This document shows, one piece after another, positions 1 through 10,253 of a stretch of DNA of 64,000 bases; position 1 is the stretch's first letter, and each line of letters opens with the position of its first letter. The notes under the pieces are model-generated. The model did no database searches. It saw only the letters and a program-made list of their open reading frames with translations, and was not told the origin of the DNA. Source of the DNA: Georgenia muralis (GTDB lineage: Bacteria; Actinomycetota; Actinomycetes; Actinomycetales; Actinomycetaceae); NCBI RefSeq assembly GCF_003814705.1, contig NZ_RKRA01000001.1, positions 124,001 through 188,000 on the forward strand, given 5' to 3'. The translations under genes were made by a program, and so were the position numbers.

Positions 1-1040
1 GTGCGCGGGATGACGCCGTCCTGGACGATGTAGTCGGGGCTGATCCGCCCGACGGCGGCGAAGGCGGACTTGCGGCCCTTCCAGATGAGGGCGCGCTCGA
101 CGTCGTCGGCGGCGACCCGCACCTCGAAGGCACCGGCCTCCTGGCAGTGGCGCACCACCTCGTCGAACTCCCCCTCGACGTCCGCGGCCGCGCCGTCGAG
201 CTCGACGACGAGGACGGCCCCCGCGCCGGCGGGGTAGCCGCAGTGGACCGCCTTCTCGGCGGCCTCGATGGCCAGGGCGTCCATCATCTCGATGGCGGCG
301 GGGATGACGCCCGCGGCGATGATCGCCGAGGTGGCCGCCCCGGCGTCGTCGGTAGAGGCGAACCCGGCGAGGATCGTGCGGACGTCCTCGGGCAGGCGGG
401 TCAGGCGCACGGTGGCGGCGGTGACGATCCCGAGGGTGCCCTCGGAGCCCACGAGGGCACCGAGCAGGTCGTAGCCCGGCGGGTCGGGCGCCTTGCCGCC
501 GATCTCGACGAGCTCCCCGCCCGGGGTGACGAGGTCGAGCCCGGTGACGTGGTTGGTCGTGAAGCCGTACTTCAGGCAGTGGGCGCCGCCGGAGTTCTCC
601 GCGACGTTCCCGCCGATGGAGCACACCGACTGGCTCGAGGGGTCGGGCGCGAAGTAGTAGCCGTCGGGCGTCGTGGCCTGGGTGAGGCGGAGGTTGATGA
701 CGCCGGGGTCGACGACGGCGCGCTGGTTCGCCGCGTCGATCTCGCGGATCTCGCGCATCTGGGACATCACGACGAGCACGCCCTCCGCGCGGGGCAGCGC
801 CCCGCCGGACAGGCCCGTGCCGGAGCCGCGCGCGACGAACGGGACCCGCAGGTCCGCGCAGGCGCGCACGGCCGTCGCGACGTCGGCCGCGTCACGGGCC
901 AGGACCACCAGGCCGGGGACCACCTTGTACTGGGCGAGCCCGTCGCACTCGTAGGTGCGCAGCCGTTGACGGTCGGTGATGACCTGCTCGTCGCCGAGCT
1001 CGGCGGTGAGCCGGGCGGTGACCTGCTGCAGCGGGTCCAT
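1..1040 (-). CDS. glcD: FAD-linked oxidase, glycolate oxidase GlcD type (3' end off the window)
   Basis: The visible 346 codons encode the N-terminal part of an FAD-binding-4 oxidase of the GlcD/D-lactate dehydrogenase type, which oxidises 2-hydroxyacids such as glycolate to 2-oxoacids such as glyoxylate. The FAD-binding loop is near residues 70-85 (ARGSGTGLSGGALP). It is followed by SIGGNVAENSGG and GSEGTLGIVT, both typical of the family. The ATG at 1040 has a strong AAGGAGG ribosome site. The gene lies downstream of malate synthase on the same strand, so glycolate-derived glyoxylate could feed that enzyme. The C-terminal domain and stop codon are outside the window. Substrate is inferred from context; D-lactate cannot be excluded. 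Confidence 0.85.
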   Translation of the reverse strand, partial: MDPLQQVTARLTAELGDEQVITDRQRLRTYECDGLAQYKVVPGLVVLARDAADVATAVRACADLRVPFVARGSGTGLSGGALPRAEGVLVVMSQMREIREIDAANQRAVVDPGVINLRLTQATTPDGYYFAPDPSSQSVCSIGGNVAENSGGAHCLKYGFTTNHVTGLDLVTPGGELVEIGGKAPDPPGYDLLGALVGSEGTLGIVTAATVRLTRLPEDVRTILAGFASTDDAGAATSAIIAAGVIPAAIEMMDALAIEAAEKAVHCGYPAGAGAVLVVELDGAAADVEGEFDEVVRHCQEAGAFEVRVAADDVERALIWKGRKSAFAAVGRISPDYIVQDGVIPR

Positions 1041-1085
1041 GGCAGCCTCCTTGGTGCCTGCTCCCCGTCCGGGGAGGGGTCGTCA

Positions 1086-1108
1086 CGGGCCCGGGAGTGC
1101 CGGGCCCG
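1086..1108. terminator. Hairpin between aceB and glcD
   Basis: A 9-bp perfect stem (CGGGCCCGG/CCGGGCCCG) with a 5-nt loop lies in the 161-bp gap after the malate synthase stop. No T-run follows it, so it may only attenuate read-through into the FAD oxidase gene. Confidence 0.4.
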
Positions 1109-1201
1109 CACCCGCCGGCGACAGCCGGTGGGGCCGTGCGGGGCGCGGCGGGGAGCTCCCGCCGCGCCCGTGCGGCGGGGCCTGTCCCGCCGCGGTGCGG
1201 T

Positions 1202-2788
1202 CTACGGCATCCGCTCGTAGGCCGGGAGGGTGAGGAAGTCGGCGTAGTCGTCGGCGACGGCGACCTCGAGGAACGTCTCCTTGGCGCGGTCGTAGTCCGC
1301 AGCCTCGCCCGGGAGCTTGGCGATCTCCTCGGCGACGATCCGGTCGATGAGCTCCCGGGTCACCTTGTGCCCGGTGTCGGCGAGGGTGACGTCGTTGTGG
1401 AGCCACTGCCACACCTGCGAGCGTGAGATCTCGGCGGTCGCGGCGTCCTCCATGAGGTTGAAGATCGCCACCGCGCCGAGCCCCTCGAGCCACGCCTTGA
1501 GGTACTGGATGCCGACGGAGATGTTGTTGCGCAACCCCGCCTCGGTGACGTCGCCGGGGGTGGCGGAGACGTCGAGGAGCTGGGCCGCGGTGACGTGGAC
1601 GTCCTCACGCTTGCGGTCGAGCTGGTTGGGCCGGTCGCCGAGCTTGTCGGTGAAGACCTCCTTGCACAGCTCCACCATGCCGGGGTGGGCCACCCACGAG
1701 CCGTCGAAGCCGTCCTCGGCCTCGCGGGTCTTGTCCGCGCGCACCTTCTCGAAGGCCGCGGCGTTGACCTCGGGGTCCTTGGAGGGGATGAAGGCGGCCA
1801 TGCCGCCGATGGCGTGGGCGCCGCGCTTGTGGCACGTGCGGACGAGCAGCTCGGTGTAGGCCCGCATGAACGGCACCGTCATGGTCACCGCGTTGCGGTC
1901 GGGGAGCATGAACTCCTCGCCGCGGGTGCGGAAGGACTTGATGACGGAGAACATGAAGTCCCACCGTCCGGCGTTGAGGCCCGCGGAGTGCTCGCGCAGC
2001 TCGTAGAGGATCTCCTCCATCTCGAAGGCCGCGGGGTAGGTCTCGATGAGGACGGTCGCGCGGATGGTGCCCCGCGGGACCCCCAGGGCGTCCTGGGCGA
2101 GGTTGAACGCGTCGTTCCACAGCCGCGCCTCGAGGTGGGACTCCATCTTCGGCAGGTAGAAGTACGGCCCGAGGCCCTTCTCGATCTGGCGCAGGCCCGC
2201 GGTGGCGATGTACAGCGCGAAGTCCACGAGGGAGCCGGAGGTCTCCTCGCCGTCGACGAGGATGTGCTTCTCGGGCAGGTGCCAGCCGCGCGGGCGCACC
2301 ACGATGGTGGCGAGCTCCTCGTCGGGGCGGAGCTTGTACTCCTTGCCGTTCTCGGCGGTGTAGTCGATGGTGCGGTTGATCGCGTCGAGCAGGTTGAGCT
2401 GGCCGCCCACCACGGACTCCCACTGCGGGGTGTTGGCGTCCTCGTGGTCGGCGAGCCAGACCTTCGCGCCGGAGTTGAGGGCGTTGATGGTCATCTTGCG
2501 GTCGGTGGGGCCGGTGATCTCCACCCGGCGGTCGACGAGCCCGGGGGCCGGCGGGGCCACCTGCCAGCTGTCGTCCTCGCGCACGTGCGCGGTCTCCGGC
2601 AGGAAGTCCAGGGTGCCGCCGTTCGCGAGGTCGGCGACCCGCGCCCGGCGTGCCTCGAGGAGCTCCAGGCGCCTGGCGTTCAGCTCACGGTGCAGCCGTG
2701 CGACGAGGTCGAGCGCGGCCGGGGTGAGCACCTCCTCGTACCTCTCGCTGGTCGGTCCGGTGATCTCGAGACCTTGTGTGGTGGTCAA
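1202..2788 (-). CDS. aceB: Malate synthase A
   Basis: 528 aa, the usual length for malate synthase A, which condenses glyoxylate and acetyl-CoA to malate. Family signatures include the Arg in [12 protein letters not shown] (near residue 165), the [13 protein letters not shown] block and the [11 protein letters not shown] block near the active site. The start codon is TTG at 2788, preceded by an AGGGGAG ribosome site 4 nt upstream. It has its own promoter region carrying the paired operator shared with the purine genes. This supports a role in removing glyoxylate from purine breakdown or glycolate rather than only in the acetate glyoxylate shunt; no isocitrate lyase is nearby. Confidence 0.96.
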   Translation of the reverse strand: MTTTQGLEITGPTSERYEEVLTPAALDLVARLHRELNARRLELLEARRARVADLANGGTLDFLPETAHVREDDSWQVAPPAPGLVDRRVEITGPTDRKMTINALNSGAKVWLADHEDANTPQWESVVGGQLNLLDAINRTIDYTAENGKEYKLRPDEELATIVVRPRGWHLPEKHILVDGEETSGSLVDFALYIATAGLRQIEKGLGPYFYLPKMESHLEARLWNDAFNLAQDALGVPRGTIRATVLIETYPAAFEMEEILYELREHSAGLNAGRWDFMFSVIKSFRTRGEEFMLPDRNAVTMTVPFMRAYTELLVRTCHKRGAHAIGGMAAFIPSKDPEVNAAAFEKVRADKTREAEDGFDGSWVAHPGMVELCKEVFTDKLGDRPNQLDRKREDVHVTAAQLLDVSATPGDVTEAGLRNNISVGIQYLKAWLEGLGAVAIFNLMEDAATAEISRSQVWQWLHNDVTLADTGHKVTRELIDRIVAEEIAKLPGEAADYDRAKETFLEVAVADDYADFLTLPAYERMP

Positions 2789-2801
2789 ATGGCTCCCCTA
2801 C

Positions 2802-2837
2802 TTTCACGATACGGAACGACATGTCTTCCCAGTGGAA
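2802..2837 (-). promoter_or_regulatory. Paired operator upstream of aceB (probable IclR-type sites)
   Basis: Site 1 at 2802-2816 reads TTTCACGATACGGAA, which fits TTYC-N7-GRAA. A degenerate second site lies 21 bp further upstream at 2823-2837, with GGAA kept in the right half. Site 1 starts 14 bp above the TTG start codon. The same pair, with the same 21-bp offset, precedes hyi, the malic enzyme and uraD. Binding by the local IclR-type regulator is inference. Confidence 0.7.
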
Positions 2838-2917
2838 ACAGTAGACGGGGGCTCACCCCTGGTCAACGCGAGCGGCCCGGGGCGGCCGGAGCAGTGACGC
2901 GGCCGCCTCGGGTCCGT

Positions 2918-3949
2918 TCACCGACGTTCCGCCCACCGCTGCCGGGCCTCCTCCAGCGCCTCGGCCGCGACCTCGCCCCACACCCGGAACCGGCTCAGAC
3001 CGCCGTCGGGGTAGACGTCCAGGCGGACGTGGGTGGCCTCGGCGGCCACCGCCGTGAGAAACCGGTGCCGCGTGTCCGGCTGGACGGCGACCCGGGGCAG
3101 GATCTCCGTCCAGGTGGCGCCCTCGAGGTCGCCGTCCGGGACGTCGGCCGCGCTCACCCGCACCCAGCCGGGCGCGTTGCCGACGTAGTAGCCGGTGTCG
3201 ATCTCCAGGTGGCGGGCGGTCCCGCGGCGGCCGAGGGCGAAGACGGCGAAGTCGTTGCCGTCCCCCCGGCGGCGGGCGTTCTCCCACCCCTCCCCCATGT
3301 TGCGGGCCCGGCCGGGCATGATGATCTGCGCCGGCGAGGAGTAGAAGGCGTCGGACGTGGCCGCGAGGCGCCCGCCGTTCTCCGCGGCGACGAGGTCGAT
3401 CGTGCCGGTGAGGAAGCGGGGGTCCTCCACCACCTCACCGTGGACGCGCAGGCGGGCCACCCCGCCGTCGGGATAGATCGACAGGCGCACGTGGGTCCAC
3501 CAGCGGCCGTCCTCGACCGCGTAGTAGTTCTTGGTGTCGCCGGCGCAGTCGGTCCTGGCGACGAGGGTGGTCCACTCGGCCTCGGCCAGGTCGGCCACGG
3601 ACGGGTACCCGTCGGCGGCCGTGGCCTCGACCGAGATGAAGGGTGGGTAGTTCCCGCGGAACCAGGCGGTGTCGACGACGACGCCGCGCACGACCCCCGG
3701 TGCCCCCAGCCGCACGACGGCCCAGTCGTTGCCGGGCTCGCGTCGACGGCGGGTCTCCCAGCCGTCGTACACCTTGCCCTTGTGGCCGAACTCGCCGGGG
3801 TCGAACGCCGCGGGCCACGGGTTGATGAGGTTCTCCCGCTGGGCGAACAGCTCGTCGTTGGCGGCGATCACGCCGGCGCCGAGCGAGCGGGACGCCAGGT
3901 CGGTCAGGGCGGTGAAGTCGGGGGCGCCCGCGTCGGCGGCGTGGTTCAT
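2918..3949 (-). CDS. alc: Allantoicase
   Basis: 343 aa, close to the family length of about 330-340. Allantoicase hydrolyses allantoate to ureidoglycolate and urea. The protein has the family's duplicated jelly-roll layout: two halves with matching motifs, [18 protein letters not shown] near residue 55 and [17 protein letters not shown] near 220, each followed by an R.H.RL-YPDGG segment. The ATG overlaps the stop of the upstream fused glycerate kinase-allantoinase gene by 4 nt (ATGA), so the two are translationally coupled. It is the last gene of the hyi-glxR-gcl-kinase/allantoinase-alc operon. Confidence 0.95.
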   Translation of the reverse strand: MNHAADAGAPDFTALTDLASRSLGAGVIAANDELFAQRENLINPWPAAFDPGEFGHKGKVYDGWETRRRREPGNDWAVVRLGAPGVVRGVVVDTAWFRGNYPPFISVEATAADGYPSVADLAEAEWTTLVARTDCAGDTKNYYAVEDGRWWTHVRLSIYPDGGVARLRVHGEVVEDPRFLTGTIDLVAAENGGRLAATSDAFYSSPAQIIMPGRARNMGEGWENARRRGDGNDFAVFALGRRGTARHLEIDTGYYVGNAPGWVRVSAADVPDGDLEGATWTEILPRVAVQPDTRHRFLTAVAAEATHVRLDVYPDGGLSRFRVWGEVAAEALEEARQRWAERR

Positions 3950-6426
3950 GCGTCTCCTCGTCGTAGCAGCGTCCCGGTGGGGACGTCGGTGATGGTGCGG
4001 CCGTGCAGCAGGGTGCGCCGCACGACGCCGGTCAGGCGGCGGCCGGCGTAGGGGGTGACCGGGTTGCGGTGGTGCAGGCGGGCCGGGTCGACGTCGAAGG
4101 AGTCCTCCGGGGCGAGGACGGCGAGGTCGGCGTCCTTGCCCGGGGCGATCGCACCCTTGCGGTCCAGCCCGACCAGGGCGGCCGGCGAGGTCGACATCCA
4201 GCGCACCACCTGCTCCAGCGCCACCCCCCGGGACCGGGCCTCGGTCCACACCGCGGCGAGGCCGAGCTGGAGCGAGGCGACGCCGCCCCAGGCCTCGCCG
4301 AAGTCGCCGGTGTCGAGCGCCTTGAGGTCCGGGGTCGAGGGCGAGTGGTCGGTCACGACGATGTCGATGGCGCCGTCGAGCAGGCCCTGCCACAACGCGT
4401 CCTGGTTGGCGGCGCCGCGGATGGGCGGGCAGCACTTGAACGCGGTGGCGCCGTCCGGGACGTCCTCGGCCTCGAGGGTGAGGTAGTGCGGGCAGGTCTC
4501 GACGCTGACCCGCACGCCCTCGGCGCGGGCGCGGGTGATGAGGGGCAGCGCGGCGGCGTCGGAGAGGTGCAGGACGTGCACGCGGGCGCCGGTCCTCGCC
4601 GCGGCACCGAGGAGGGTGGCGATGGCCGCCTCCTCCGCGGCGGGCGGGCGCGAGGCCAGGAAGTCCGCGTAGCGGGGGCCGTGGGGCTCGGGCGCGGCGC
4701 CGATGACGCCCGGGTCCTCGGCGTGGACGACCATGAGGGCGTCCAGCCGCGCCAGCTCCGCCAGGTCCCGCTCGAGCTCGGCGGCGTCGAGGTGGCCGAA
4801 CTCCTCGACCCCGGAGTCCACGAGGAAGCACTTGAAGCCCATGACGCCGGCGTCGTGCAGCGGGGCGAGGTCGGCGGCGCTGCCCGGGACGGCGCCGCCC
4901 CAGAAGGCGACGTCGACGTGGACGCCGCCCTCGGCCTCGGCGCGCTTGACGTCCAGCGCCGCCACGTCGGTGGTGGGCGGGACGGAGTTCAGCGGCATGT
5001 CCACGATCGTCGTCACGCCCCCGGCGGCGGCGGCCCGGGTGGCGCTGGCGAAGCCCTCCCACTCCGTGCGGCCGGGCTGGTTGACGTGGACGTGGGTGTC
5101 CACCAGGCCCGGGATGAGCACCTCGTCCTCGGCCAGCTCGAGGGTCTCGGTCGCGTCGAGGCCGGCACCGAGGTCGGCGACCTCGACGATCACCCCGTCC
5201 CGCACGCCCACCTCGGCCGCGCGCCACCCCTGAGGGGTGAGGACCCGGCGGCCGCGCACGACGAGGTCCAGCGGTGCGGTGGCGGGTGGGGTCGACGCGT
5301 CGGTGGGGCCGGCGCCCAGGTGCTCGGCCGCGATCCGCTCGCCGAGCCGCTCCAGGAGCGGGCCCGCCTGCGCGATGCACGTGGCGACGTCGGGCTCGAG
5401 GTCGGTCAGGGCGTGGACGGCCGCGATGCCGGCGGCGCGGGCGCGCGCCGGGTCGAGCGCGGACGACCCGCACACGGCGACGACGGGCACGTCGCCCGCC
5501 GCGGCGGCCACGCCCACCGGGGCCTTGCCGTGGAGGGACTGCTCGTCGAGGCGGCCCTCACCGGTGACCACCAGGTCCGCGCCGTGGACGCGCCCGGCGA
5601 AACCGGCGAGGTCGAGCACGACCTCGATGCCCGCCCGCCGTCGGGCGCCCAGCAGCAGCAGGGCGTACCCGACGCCCCCGGCGGCACCGGCCGACGGCGC
5701 CGCCGCGAGGTCCTGCGCGTCGTGCGCGCCGGCGCGCGTCAGGGCCCGGACCCAGGCGGCGAGCGCGGCGTCGAGCTCGGCGACGGCGGTGGGGTCGGCA
5801 CCCTTCTGCGGGCCGTACACGGCGGCGGCGCCGTGCGGGCCGAGGAGGGGGTTGTCCACGTCGGAGGCCAGCACGAGCGCCGCCGTGCGGAGGCCCGGGT
5901 GGAGGCCGCTCAGGTCCACGCCGGTGACGTCGGCCAGCGCCGCCCCGCCGTCGGGCAGCTCCCCGCCCGGACCGGTGAGGCGGGCCCCGAGGGCGGCGAG
6001 CATCCCCGCGCCGCCGTCGGTGCTGGCCGAGCCGCCGATGCCGACGACGACCTCCCGGGCCCCCGCGTCGAGGGCGTGGGCGACGACCTCGCCGAGCCCC
6101 CGTGAGGAGGCACGCCGAGCGGTCGTGGGGTCGGGGTCGAGCATCTGCAGACCGGTCACCGCCGCCATCTCCACCACTGCCGTGGCACCACGGCGGGCGT
6201 ACCGCGCGTGGACGGGCTCACCCAGGGGGCCGGTGGCATCGACCGCGACCGGCTCGAACCCGGCGGCGAGCGCGGCCTCGACCGTCCCCTCACCGCCGTC
6301 GGCGACCGGCAGGATGTCGACGTCCAGGTCCGGGACGCCCCGCCGCAGGCCGGCCGCGAGGTGGGCGGCCACCTCCGCGGCCGTCAGCGAGCCCTTGAAC
6401 TTGTCGGGGGCGAGGACGACCTTCAT
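3946..6426 (-). CDS. glxK-allB: Glycerate kinase-allantoinase fusion
   Basis: One uninterrupted frame of 826 aa. Residues 1-375 are a glycerate 2-kinase of the GarK/GlxK family ([16 protein letters not shown] at the N-terminus, [15 protein letters not shown] near 115, [17 protein letters not shown] near 290). Residues 385-826 are an allantoinase: metal ligands in [17 protein letters not shown], the carbamylated Lys in [10 protein letters not shown], then HAED, HVLHLSD and TDHSPS. A roughly 20-residue Pro/Ala/Thr-rich linker ([13 protein letters not shown]) joins them. No stop, ATG or ribosome site separates the halves; an internal GTG at the VVRGRR segment has no Shine-Dalgarno. It would carry out two non-consecutive steps of one pathway: allantoin to allantoate, and glycerate to 2-phosphoglycerate. 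Confidence 0.9.
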   Translation of the reverse strand: MKVVLAPDKFKGSLTAAEVAAHLAAGLRRGVPDLDVDILPVADGGEGTVEAALAAGFEPVAVDATGPLGEPVHARYARRGATAVVEMAAVTGLQMLDPDPTTARRASSRGLGEVVAHALDAGAREVVVGIGGSASTDGGAGMLAALGARLTGPGGELPDGGAALADVTGVDLSGLHPGLRTAALVLASDVDNPLLGPHGAAAVYGPQKGADPTAVAELDAALAAWVRALTRAGAHDAQDLAAAPSAGAAGGVGYALLLLGARRRAGIEVVLDLAGFAGRVHGADLVVTGEGRLDEQSLHGKAPVGVAAAAGDVPVVAVCGSSALDPARARAAGIAAVHALTDLEPDVATCIAQAGPLLERLGERIAAEHLGAGPTDASTPPATAPLDLVVRGRRVLTPQGWRAAEVGVRDGVIVEVADLGAGLDATETLELAEDEVLIPGLVDTHVHVNQPGRTEWEGFASATRAAAAGGVTTIVDMPLNSVPPTTDVAALDVKRAEAEGGVHVDVAFWGGAVPGSAADLAPLHDAGVMGFKCFLVDSGVEEFGHLDAAELERDLAELARLDALMVVHAEDPGVIGAAPEPHGPRYADFLASRPPAAEEAAIATLLGAAARTGARVHVLHLSDAAALPLITRARAEGVRVSVETCPHYLTLEAEDVPDGATAFKCCPPIRGAANQDALWQGLLDGAIDIVVTDHSPSTPDLKALDTGDFGEAWGGVASLQLGLAAVWTEARSRGVALEQVVRWMSTSPAALVGLDRKGAIAPGKDADLAVLAPEDSFDVDPARLHHRNPVTPYAGRRLTGVVRRTLLHGRTITDVPTGTLLRRGDA

Positions 6427-6476
6427 GTACCCATCCCAGCAGAGGGCGGCGGGGTCTGCCCGGTCGGGGGCACGGC

Positions 6477-8252
6477 TCAGTCCAGCAGCGCGGCGGCGCT
6501 GGTCGAGTCCTCGGCCGAGAGCACGATGTCCTCGAACTCGTTGACGCCGTCGAGCTCGGCCCCCATGGGGATGTTGGTGACCCGCTCGAGGATGACCTCC
6601 ACGACCACCGGGACACGGAACTCCTGCGCGGTGGCCTGGGCCTTGGTGAACGCGGTGGCCAGGTCCTCCGGATCCGTCACCCGGATGGCCTTGCACCCGA
6701 GCGCCTCGGCGACCTTGACGTGGTCGACGCCGTACCCGCCCCCGTCGGGGGAGTTGATGTTCTCGAAGGCGAGGGAGACGTGGTAGTCCATCTCGAAGGC
6801 GCGCTGCGACTGCCGGATGAGCCCGAGGTAGGCGTTGTTGACCACGACGTGGACGTAGGGCAGGTGGTGCTGGGCGCCGACCGCGAGCTCCTCGAGCATG
6901 AACTGGAAGTCGTAGTCGCCCGACAGCGCCACCACCTCGGCGTCGGGGCGTGCGGTGGCCACCCCGAGCGCGGCGGGACCCGTCCAGCCGAGCGGCCCCG
7001 CCTGCCCGGCGTTGACCCAGTGCCGGGGCCGGTAGACGTGCAGGTGCTGGGCGCCCGCGATCTGGGAGAGCCCGATCGTGGTGACGTAGACGGTGTCGCG
7101 GTCGAACGCGCGGTTCATCTCCTGGTAGACCCGCTGGGGCTTGATGGGGATGTCGGTGAAGTCGGTCCGGCGTCCGAGCTCGCGCTTGCGGGCGGCGGTG
7201 GCCTCCACCCAGGCCGAGCGGTCCGGCAGGGCCCCGGCGTCGCGCCGCCCGCGGGCGACCTCGACGGCGAGCGCCAGGAAGGCCTTCGCGTCGGAGACGA
7301 TCCCGTAGTCGGGGGCGAAGACACGCCCGATCTGGGTGGGCTCGATGTCGACGTGGATGAAGGTGCGGCCGCGGCGGTAGGTGTCCAGGCCGCCGGTGTG
7401 GCGGTTGGCCCACCGGTTGCCCACGCCGAGGACGAGGTCGGACTCCAGGAACGTCGCGTTGCCGTAGCGCTGGGAGGTCTGGATGCCGACCATCCCGGCC
7501 GCGAGGCGGTGGTCGTCGGGGATGGCGCCCCAGCCCATGAGGGTGGGGACGACGGGGACGTCGAGGGTCTCGGCGAGCTCGACGAGGAGGTCCTCGCCGC
7601 CGGCGTTGACGATGCCCCCGCCGGCCACGACGAGCGGGCGCTCGGCGGCGCCGAGCATGTCCAGCGCCTTCTCCACCTGGGCACGGGTCGCGGCGGGACG
7701 GAGGACGGGCAGCGGCTCGTAGGTGTCGGGGTCGAACTCGATCTCGGCGGTCTGGACGTCGACCGGCAGGTCGATGAGCACCGGGCCGGGCCGGCCGGAC
7801 CGCATGAGCTGGAACGCCTGGGCGAGGACACCGGGGACCTGCCCCGCCTCGAGGACGGTCTTGGCCATCTTCGTCACGGGGGCCGCGATGGCGGCGATGT
7901 CGACGGCCTGGAAGTCCTCCTTGTCCAGCTTCGCCACCGGCGCCTGGCCGGTGATGCACAGCATCGGGACGGAGTCGGCGTGAGCGGCGTACAGGCCGGT
8001 GATCATGTCCGTCCCGGCGGGACCGGAGGTGCCCACGCAGATGCCGATGTTGCCCGGGGCCGCGCGGGAGAACCCGTCGGCCATGTGGGAGGCGCCCTCC
8101 ATGTGGCGGGCCAGGACGTGACGGATGCCGCCGTGGCGGCGCATCGCGTCGTAGAACGGGTTGATCGCGGCGCCGGGCAGTCCGAAGGCCTGGGTGGCGC
8201 CCTCCTTCTCGAGGATGGCGACGGCGGCGTCGACGGCTCGCATGCGAGGCAT
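6477..8252 (-). CDS. gcl: Glyoxylate carboligase
   Basis: 591 aa, matching the roughly 593-aa family. This ThDP enzyme joins two glyoxylates to tartronate semialdehyde and CO2. Seen: a [15 protein letters not shown]-terminal domain, the [16 protein letters not shown] segment, and the ThDP/Mg2+ motif [17 protein letters not shown]...[10 protein letters not shown] near residues 450-490. It lacks the catalytic Glu at the usual ThDP position, as Gcl does. The start ATG at 8252 was chosen over the one nine bases inside because it matches the family N-terminus [11 protein letters not shown]. It lies between glxR and the kinase-allantoinase fusion in one operon. Confidence 0.96.
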   Translation of the reverse strand: MPRMRAVDAAVAILEKEGATQAFGLPGAAINPFYDAMRRHGGIRHVLARHMEGASHMADGFSRAAPGNIGICVGTSGPAGTDMITGLYAAHADSVPMLCITGQAPVAKLDKEDFQAVDIAAIAAPVTKMAKTVLEAGQVPGVLAQAFQLMRSGRPGPVLIDLPVDVQTAEIEFDPDTYEPLPVLRPAATRAQVEKALDMLGAAERPLVVAGGGIVNAGGEDLLVELAETLDVPVVPTLMGWGAIPDDHRLAAGMVGIQTSQRYGNATFLESDLVLGVGNRWANRHTGGLDTYRRGRTFIHVDIEPTQIGRVFAPDYGIVSDAKAFLALAVEVARGRRDAGALPDRSAWVEATAARKRELGRRTDFTDIPIKPQRVYQEMNRAFDRDTVYVTTIGLSQIAGAQHLHVYRPRHWVNAGQAGPLGWTGPAALGVATARPDAEVVALSGDYDFQFMLEELAVGAQHHLPYVHVVVNNAYLGLIRQSQRAFEMDYHVSLAFENINSPDGGGYGVDHVKVAEALGCKAIRVTDPEDLATAFTKAQATAQEFRVPVVVEVILERVTNIPMGAELDGVNEFEDIVLSAEDSTSAAALLD

Positions 8253-8449
8253 GTCGGTCTCGATTCTTCTGCGGCGGGCTGGGCCCGCTGGGTGCTCGGA
8301 TGGGTGCGGCGCCGACGCGGCGTCGTCACGGCGTCGTGACGGCCACACGTGGCGCCCCGGCGGTGGGGCCGGCGGGGGGTGGGTCGGTGCGCCCGCCGGC
8401 GGTGGGCCGGCGGGCGGTGGGGCCGGGCGGGTGGTGGGGCGGGAGTCGG

Positions 8450-9328
8450 TCAGCCCGAGCGGCCGGAGAGCCGCTCGACCACGCGGAGGAGCCCGGAGTG
8501 GTCGAGGCTGCCGTCGCCGTTCGCGCGGGCCGAGGCCATGAGCTGGGCGACGACCGCCCCGAGCGGGGTGACGACGCCGGCCTCCCGCGCGGCGGAGGTG
8601 ACGATGCCGAGGTCCTTGTGGTGCAGCTCGATGCGGAACCCGGGCTCGAAGGAGCGGTCCAGCATCTTCTGGGCCTTCTGGTCGAGCACGGCGGACCCCG
8701 CGAGCCCGCCGCCGAGGACCTTCACCGCGGCGGCGGTGTCCACGCCGTAGGCCTCGAGGAAGATCACCGCCTCGGCGAGGAGGGCGATGTTGCCGGCCAC
8801 CATGAGCTGGTTGGCGGCCTTGACGGTCTGTCCCGAGCCCGACGGTCCCACGTGGACGATCGTCTTCCCGACCGCCTCGAACACCGGCTGCGCGGCCGCG
8901 AAGTCCTCGGCCGAGCCGCCGACCATGATCGACAGGGCGGCGTTCTGCGCGCCGGCCTCGCCGCCGGAGACCGGGGCGTCGAGCAGGCGGAAGCCCTTGT
9001 CCCGGGCCTCCTCCGCCAGCTCGGCGGTGACGTCGGGACGGATGGTGGAGAAGTCGATGACCAGCGCGCCCGGGGCGGCGTTGGCGAAGACCCCGTCCTC
9101 GCCGGCGAGGACCTCGGTGACGTCCGGGGAGTCCGGCACCATGACGGCGACCACCTCGGCGCCGGCGACGGCGTCCGCGACCGAGGACGCGGCGGTCCCG
9201 CCGGCCTCGACCAGGGCACGGGTCTTCTCCGGGCTGCGGTTGTACCCGGTGACGTCGTGCCCGGCGTTCTGCAGGTGGACGGCCATCGGGCTGCCCATGA
9301 TGCCCAGGCCGATGAATGCGATCTTCAT
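8450..9328 (-). CDS. glxR: 2-hydroxy-3-oxopropionate (tartronate semialdehyde) reductase
   Basis: 292 aa, a beta-hydroxyacid dehydrogenase that reduces tartronate semialdehyde to D-glycerate with NAD(P)H. The Rossmann motif [18 protein letters not shown] opens the protein. The substrate-binding block [14 protein letters not shown] is near residue 120, and the catalytic Lys lies in [17 protein letters not shown] near 170. It is followed 197 bp downstream by gcl, which makes its substrate, and preceded by hyi after a 25-bp gap. The 197-bp gap before gcl is very G-rich and holds no recognisable gene. Confidence 0.95.
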   Translation of the reverse strand: MKIAFIGLGIMGSPMAVHLQNAGHDVTGYNRSPEKTRALVEAGGTAASSVADAVAGAEVVAVMVPDSPDVTEVLAGEDGVFANAAPGALVIDFSTIRPDVTAELAEEARDKGFRLLDAPVSGGEAGAQNAALSIMVGGSAEDFAAAQPVFEAVGKTIVHVGPSGSGQTVKAANQLMVAGNIALLAEAVIFLEAYGVDTAAAVKVLGGGLAGSAVLDQKAQKMLDRSFEPGFRIELHHKDLGIVTSAAREAGVVTPLGAVVAQLMASARANGDGSLDHSGLLRVVERLSGRSG

Positions 9329-9353
9329 GGAGGTCCTTCCGTCTCGGTGGCGC

Positions 9354-10166
9354 TCAGGCCCGGGCGGCGCGCTGCTCGCGCGGGAGCCAGGCGAAGGGGT
9401 CGGCGTCGGTCGTCTTGTACTCCAGGCCCACGGGACCGGTGTAGCCGCCGGCGCGCAGGTCCTCGATCCAGCGGGAGATGGGCAGCTCGCCCGACCCGGG
9501 GGCGCCGCGCCCCGGGGCGTCGGCGATCTGGACGTGCGCGACACGGTCGCGGTAGGCGGCCAGGTCGGCGTCGACGTCCCCACCGTTGACGGAGATGTGG
9601 AAGACGTCGAGGAGGAGCCCGAGGTTGGTCTCGCCGTGCTCCTGCGCCACGCGGTCGAGCACGGCGACGACGTCGACGGAGGACTTCAACGGGTACGCGG
9701 GCGTCCCGGAGACCGGCTCGAGCAGGACCGTCCCGCCGATCCGTCCCACCGCCCGGGCGGCCAGGGCGAGGTTCTCCGCACCGACCGCGTCCTGGGCGGC
9801 GGGGTCGGCGCCCTCGACGCGGTTGCCGTAGAGGGCGTTGAACGCCCGGCAGCCGGTGCGCTCGCCGATGGCGGTGACGACGTCGAGGTTCGCGCGCAGC
9901 TCCTCGGAGCGCTCGGGCCAGGAGACGAGGCCACGGTCACCGCCGGGCATGTCACCGGCGTTGAAGTTCAGGCCGGTGAGCGCCACCCCGGCGTCGTCGA
10001 TCGCGCGGACGAGCGCGTCGACGACGTCGGCATCGGGGACCGAGGTCGGGAACGGCCACCACAGCTCGATCCCGTCGAAGCCCGCGGCGCGGGCTGCGGC
10101 GGGGCGCTCGAGCAGCGGCAGGTCCGTGAGGAGGATCGAGCAGTTCACGGTGTACGGGACGGTCAC
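9354..10166 (-). CDS. hyi: Hydroxypyruvate isomerase
   Basis: 270 aa, a xylose-isomerase-like TIM barrel of the Hyi family that interconverts hydroxypyruvate and tartronate semialdehyde. Family blocks include VNCSILLTDLPLLERPAAA at the N-terminus, GLNFNAGDMPGGDRGL near residue 85, LLLDVFHISVNGGD near 190 and GLEYKTT near the C-terminus. A GTG at 10166 with a GAGG ribosome site is preferred over the GTG at 10184, because the latter lies inside an operator. It is the first gene of the operon that runs through glxR, gcl, the kinase-allantoinase fusion and alc. Confidence 0.92.
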   Translation of the reverse strand: MTVPYTVNCSILLTDLPLLERPAAARAAGFDGIELWWPFPTSVPDADVVDALVRAIDDAGVALTGLNFNAGDMPGGDRGLVSWPERSEELRANLDVVTAIGERTGCRAFNALYGNRVEGADPAAQDAVGAENLALAARAVGRIGGTVLLEPVSGTPAYPLKSSVDVVAVLDRVAQEHGETNLGLLLDVFHISVNGGDVDADLAAYRDRVAHVQIADAPGRGAPGSGELPISRWIEDLRAGGYTGPVGLEYKTTDADPFAWLPREQRAARA

Positions 10167-10178
10167 CCCGGACCTCAC

Positions 10179-10214
10179 TTCCACATCATGGAATCTTGCT
10201 TCCTAGTTGTGAAA
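10179..10214 (-). promoter_or_regulatory. Paired operator upstream of hyi operon
   Basis: Site 1 at 10179-10193 is TTCCACATCATGGAA, with perfect 5-bp arms. Site 2 at 10200-10214 is TTCCTAGTTGTGAAA. Their starts are 21 bp apart, placing the two sites on the same face of the helix. Site 1 begins 13 bp above the chosen GTG start of hyi, much like the 14 bp at aceB and 12 bp at uraD. Confidence 0.75.
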
Positions 10215-10253
10215 GCCTAAGGGTGACCGTCCCACGGGTCAACCCCGGGCGGA

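Noticed and set aside
1595-4051. 818-aa open frame on the plus strand across aceB and alc
   Set aside because: It is the antisense shadow of aceB and alc, rich in Gly/Val/Ala/His/Arg with no motifs; many similar long frames occur in this GC-rich DNA.
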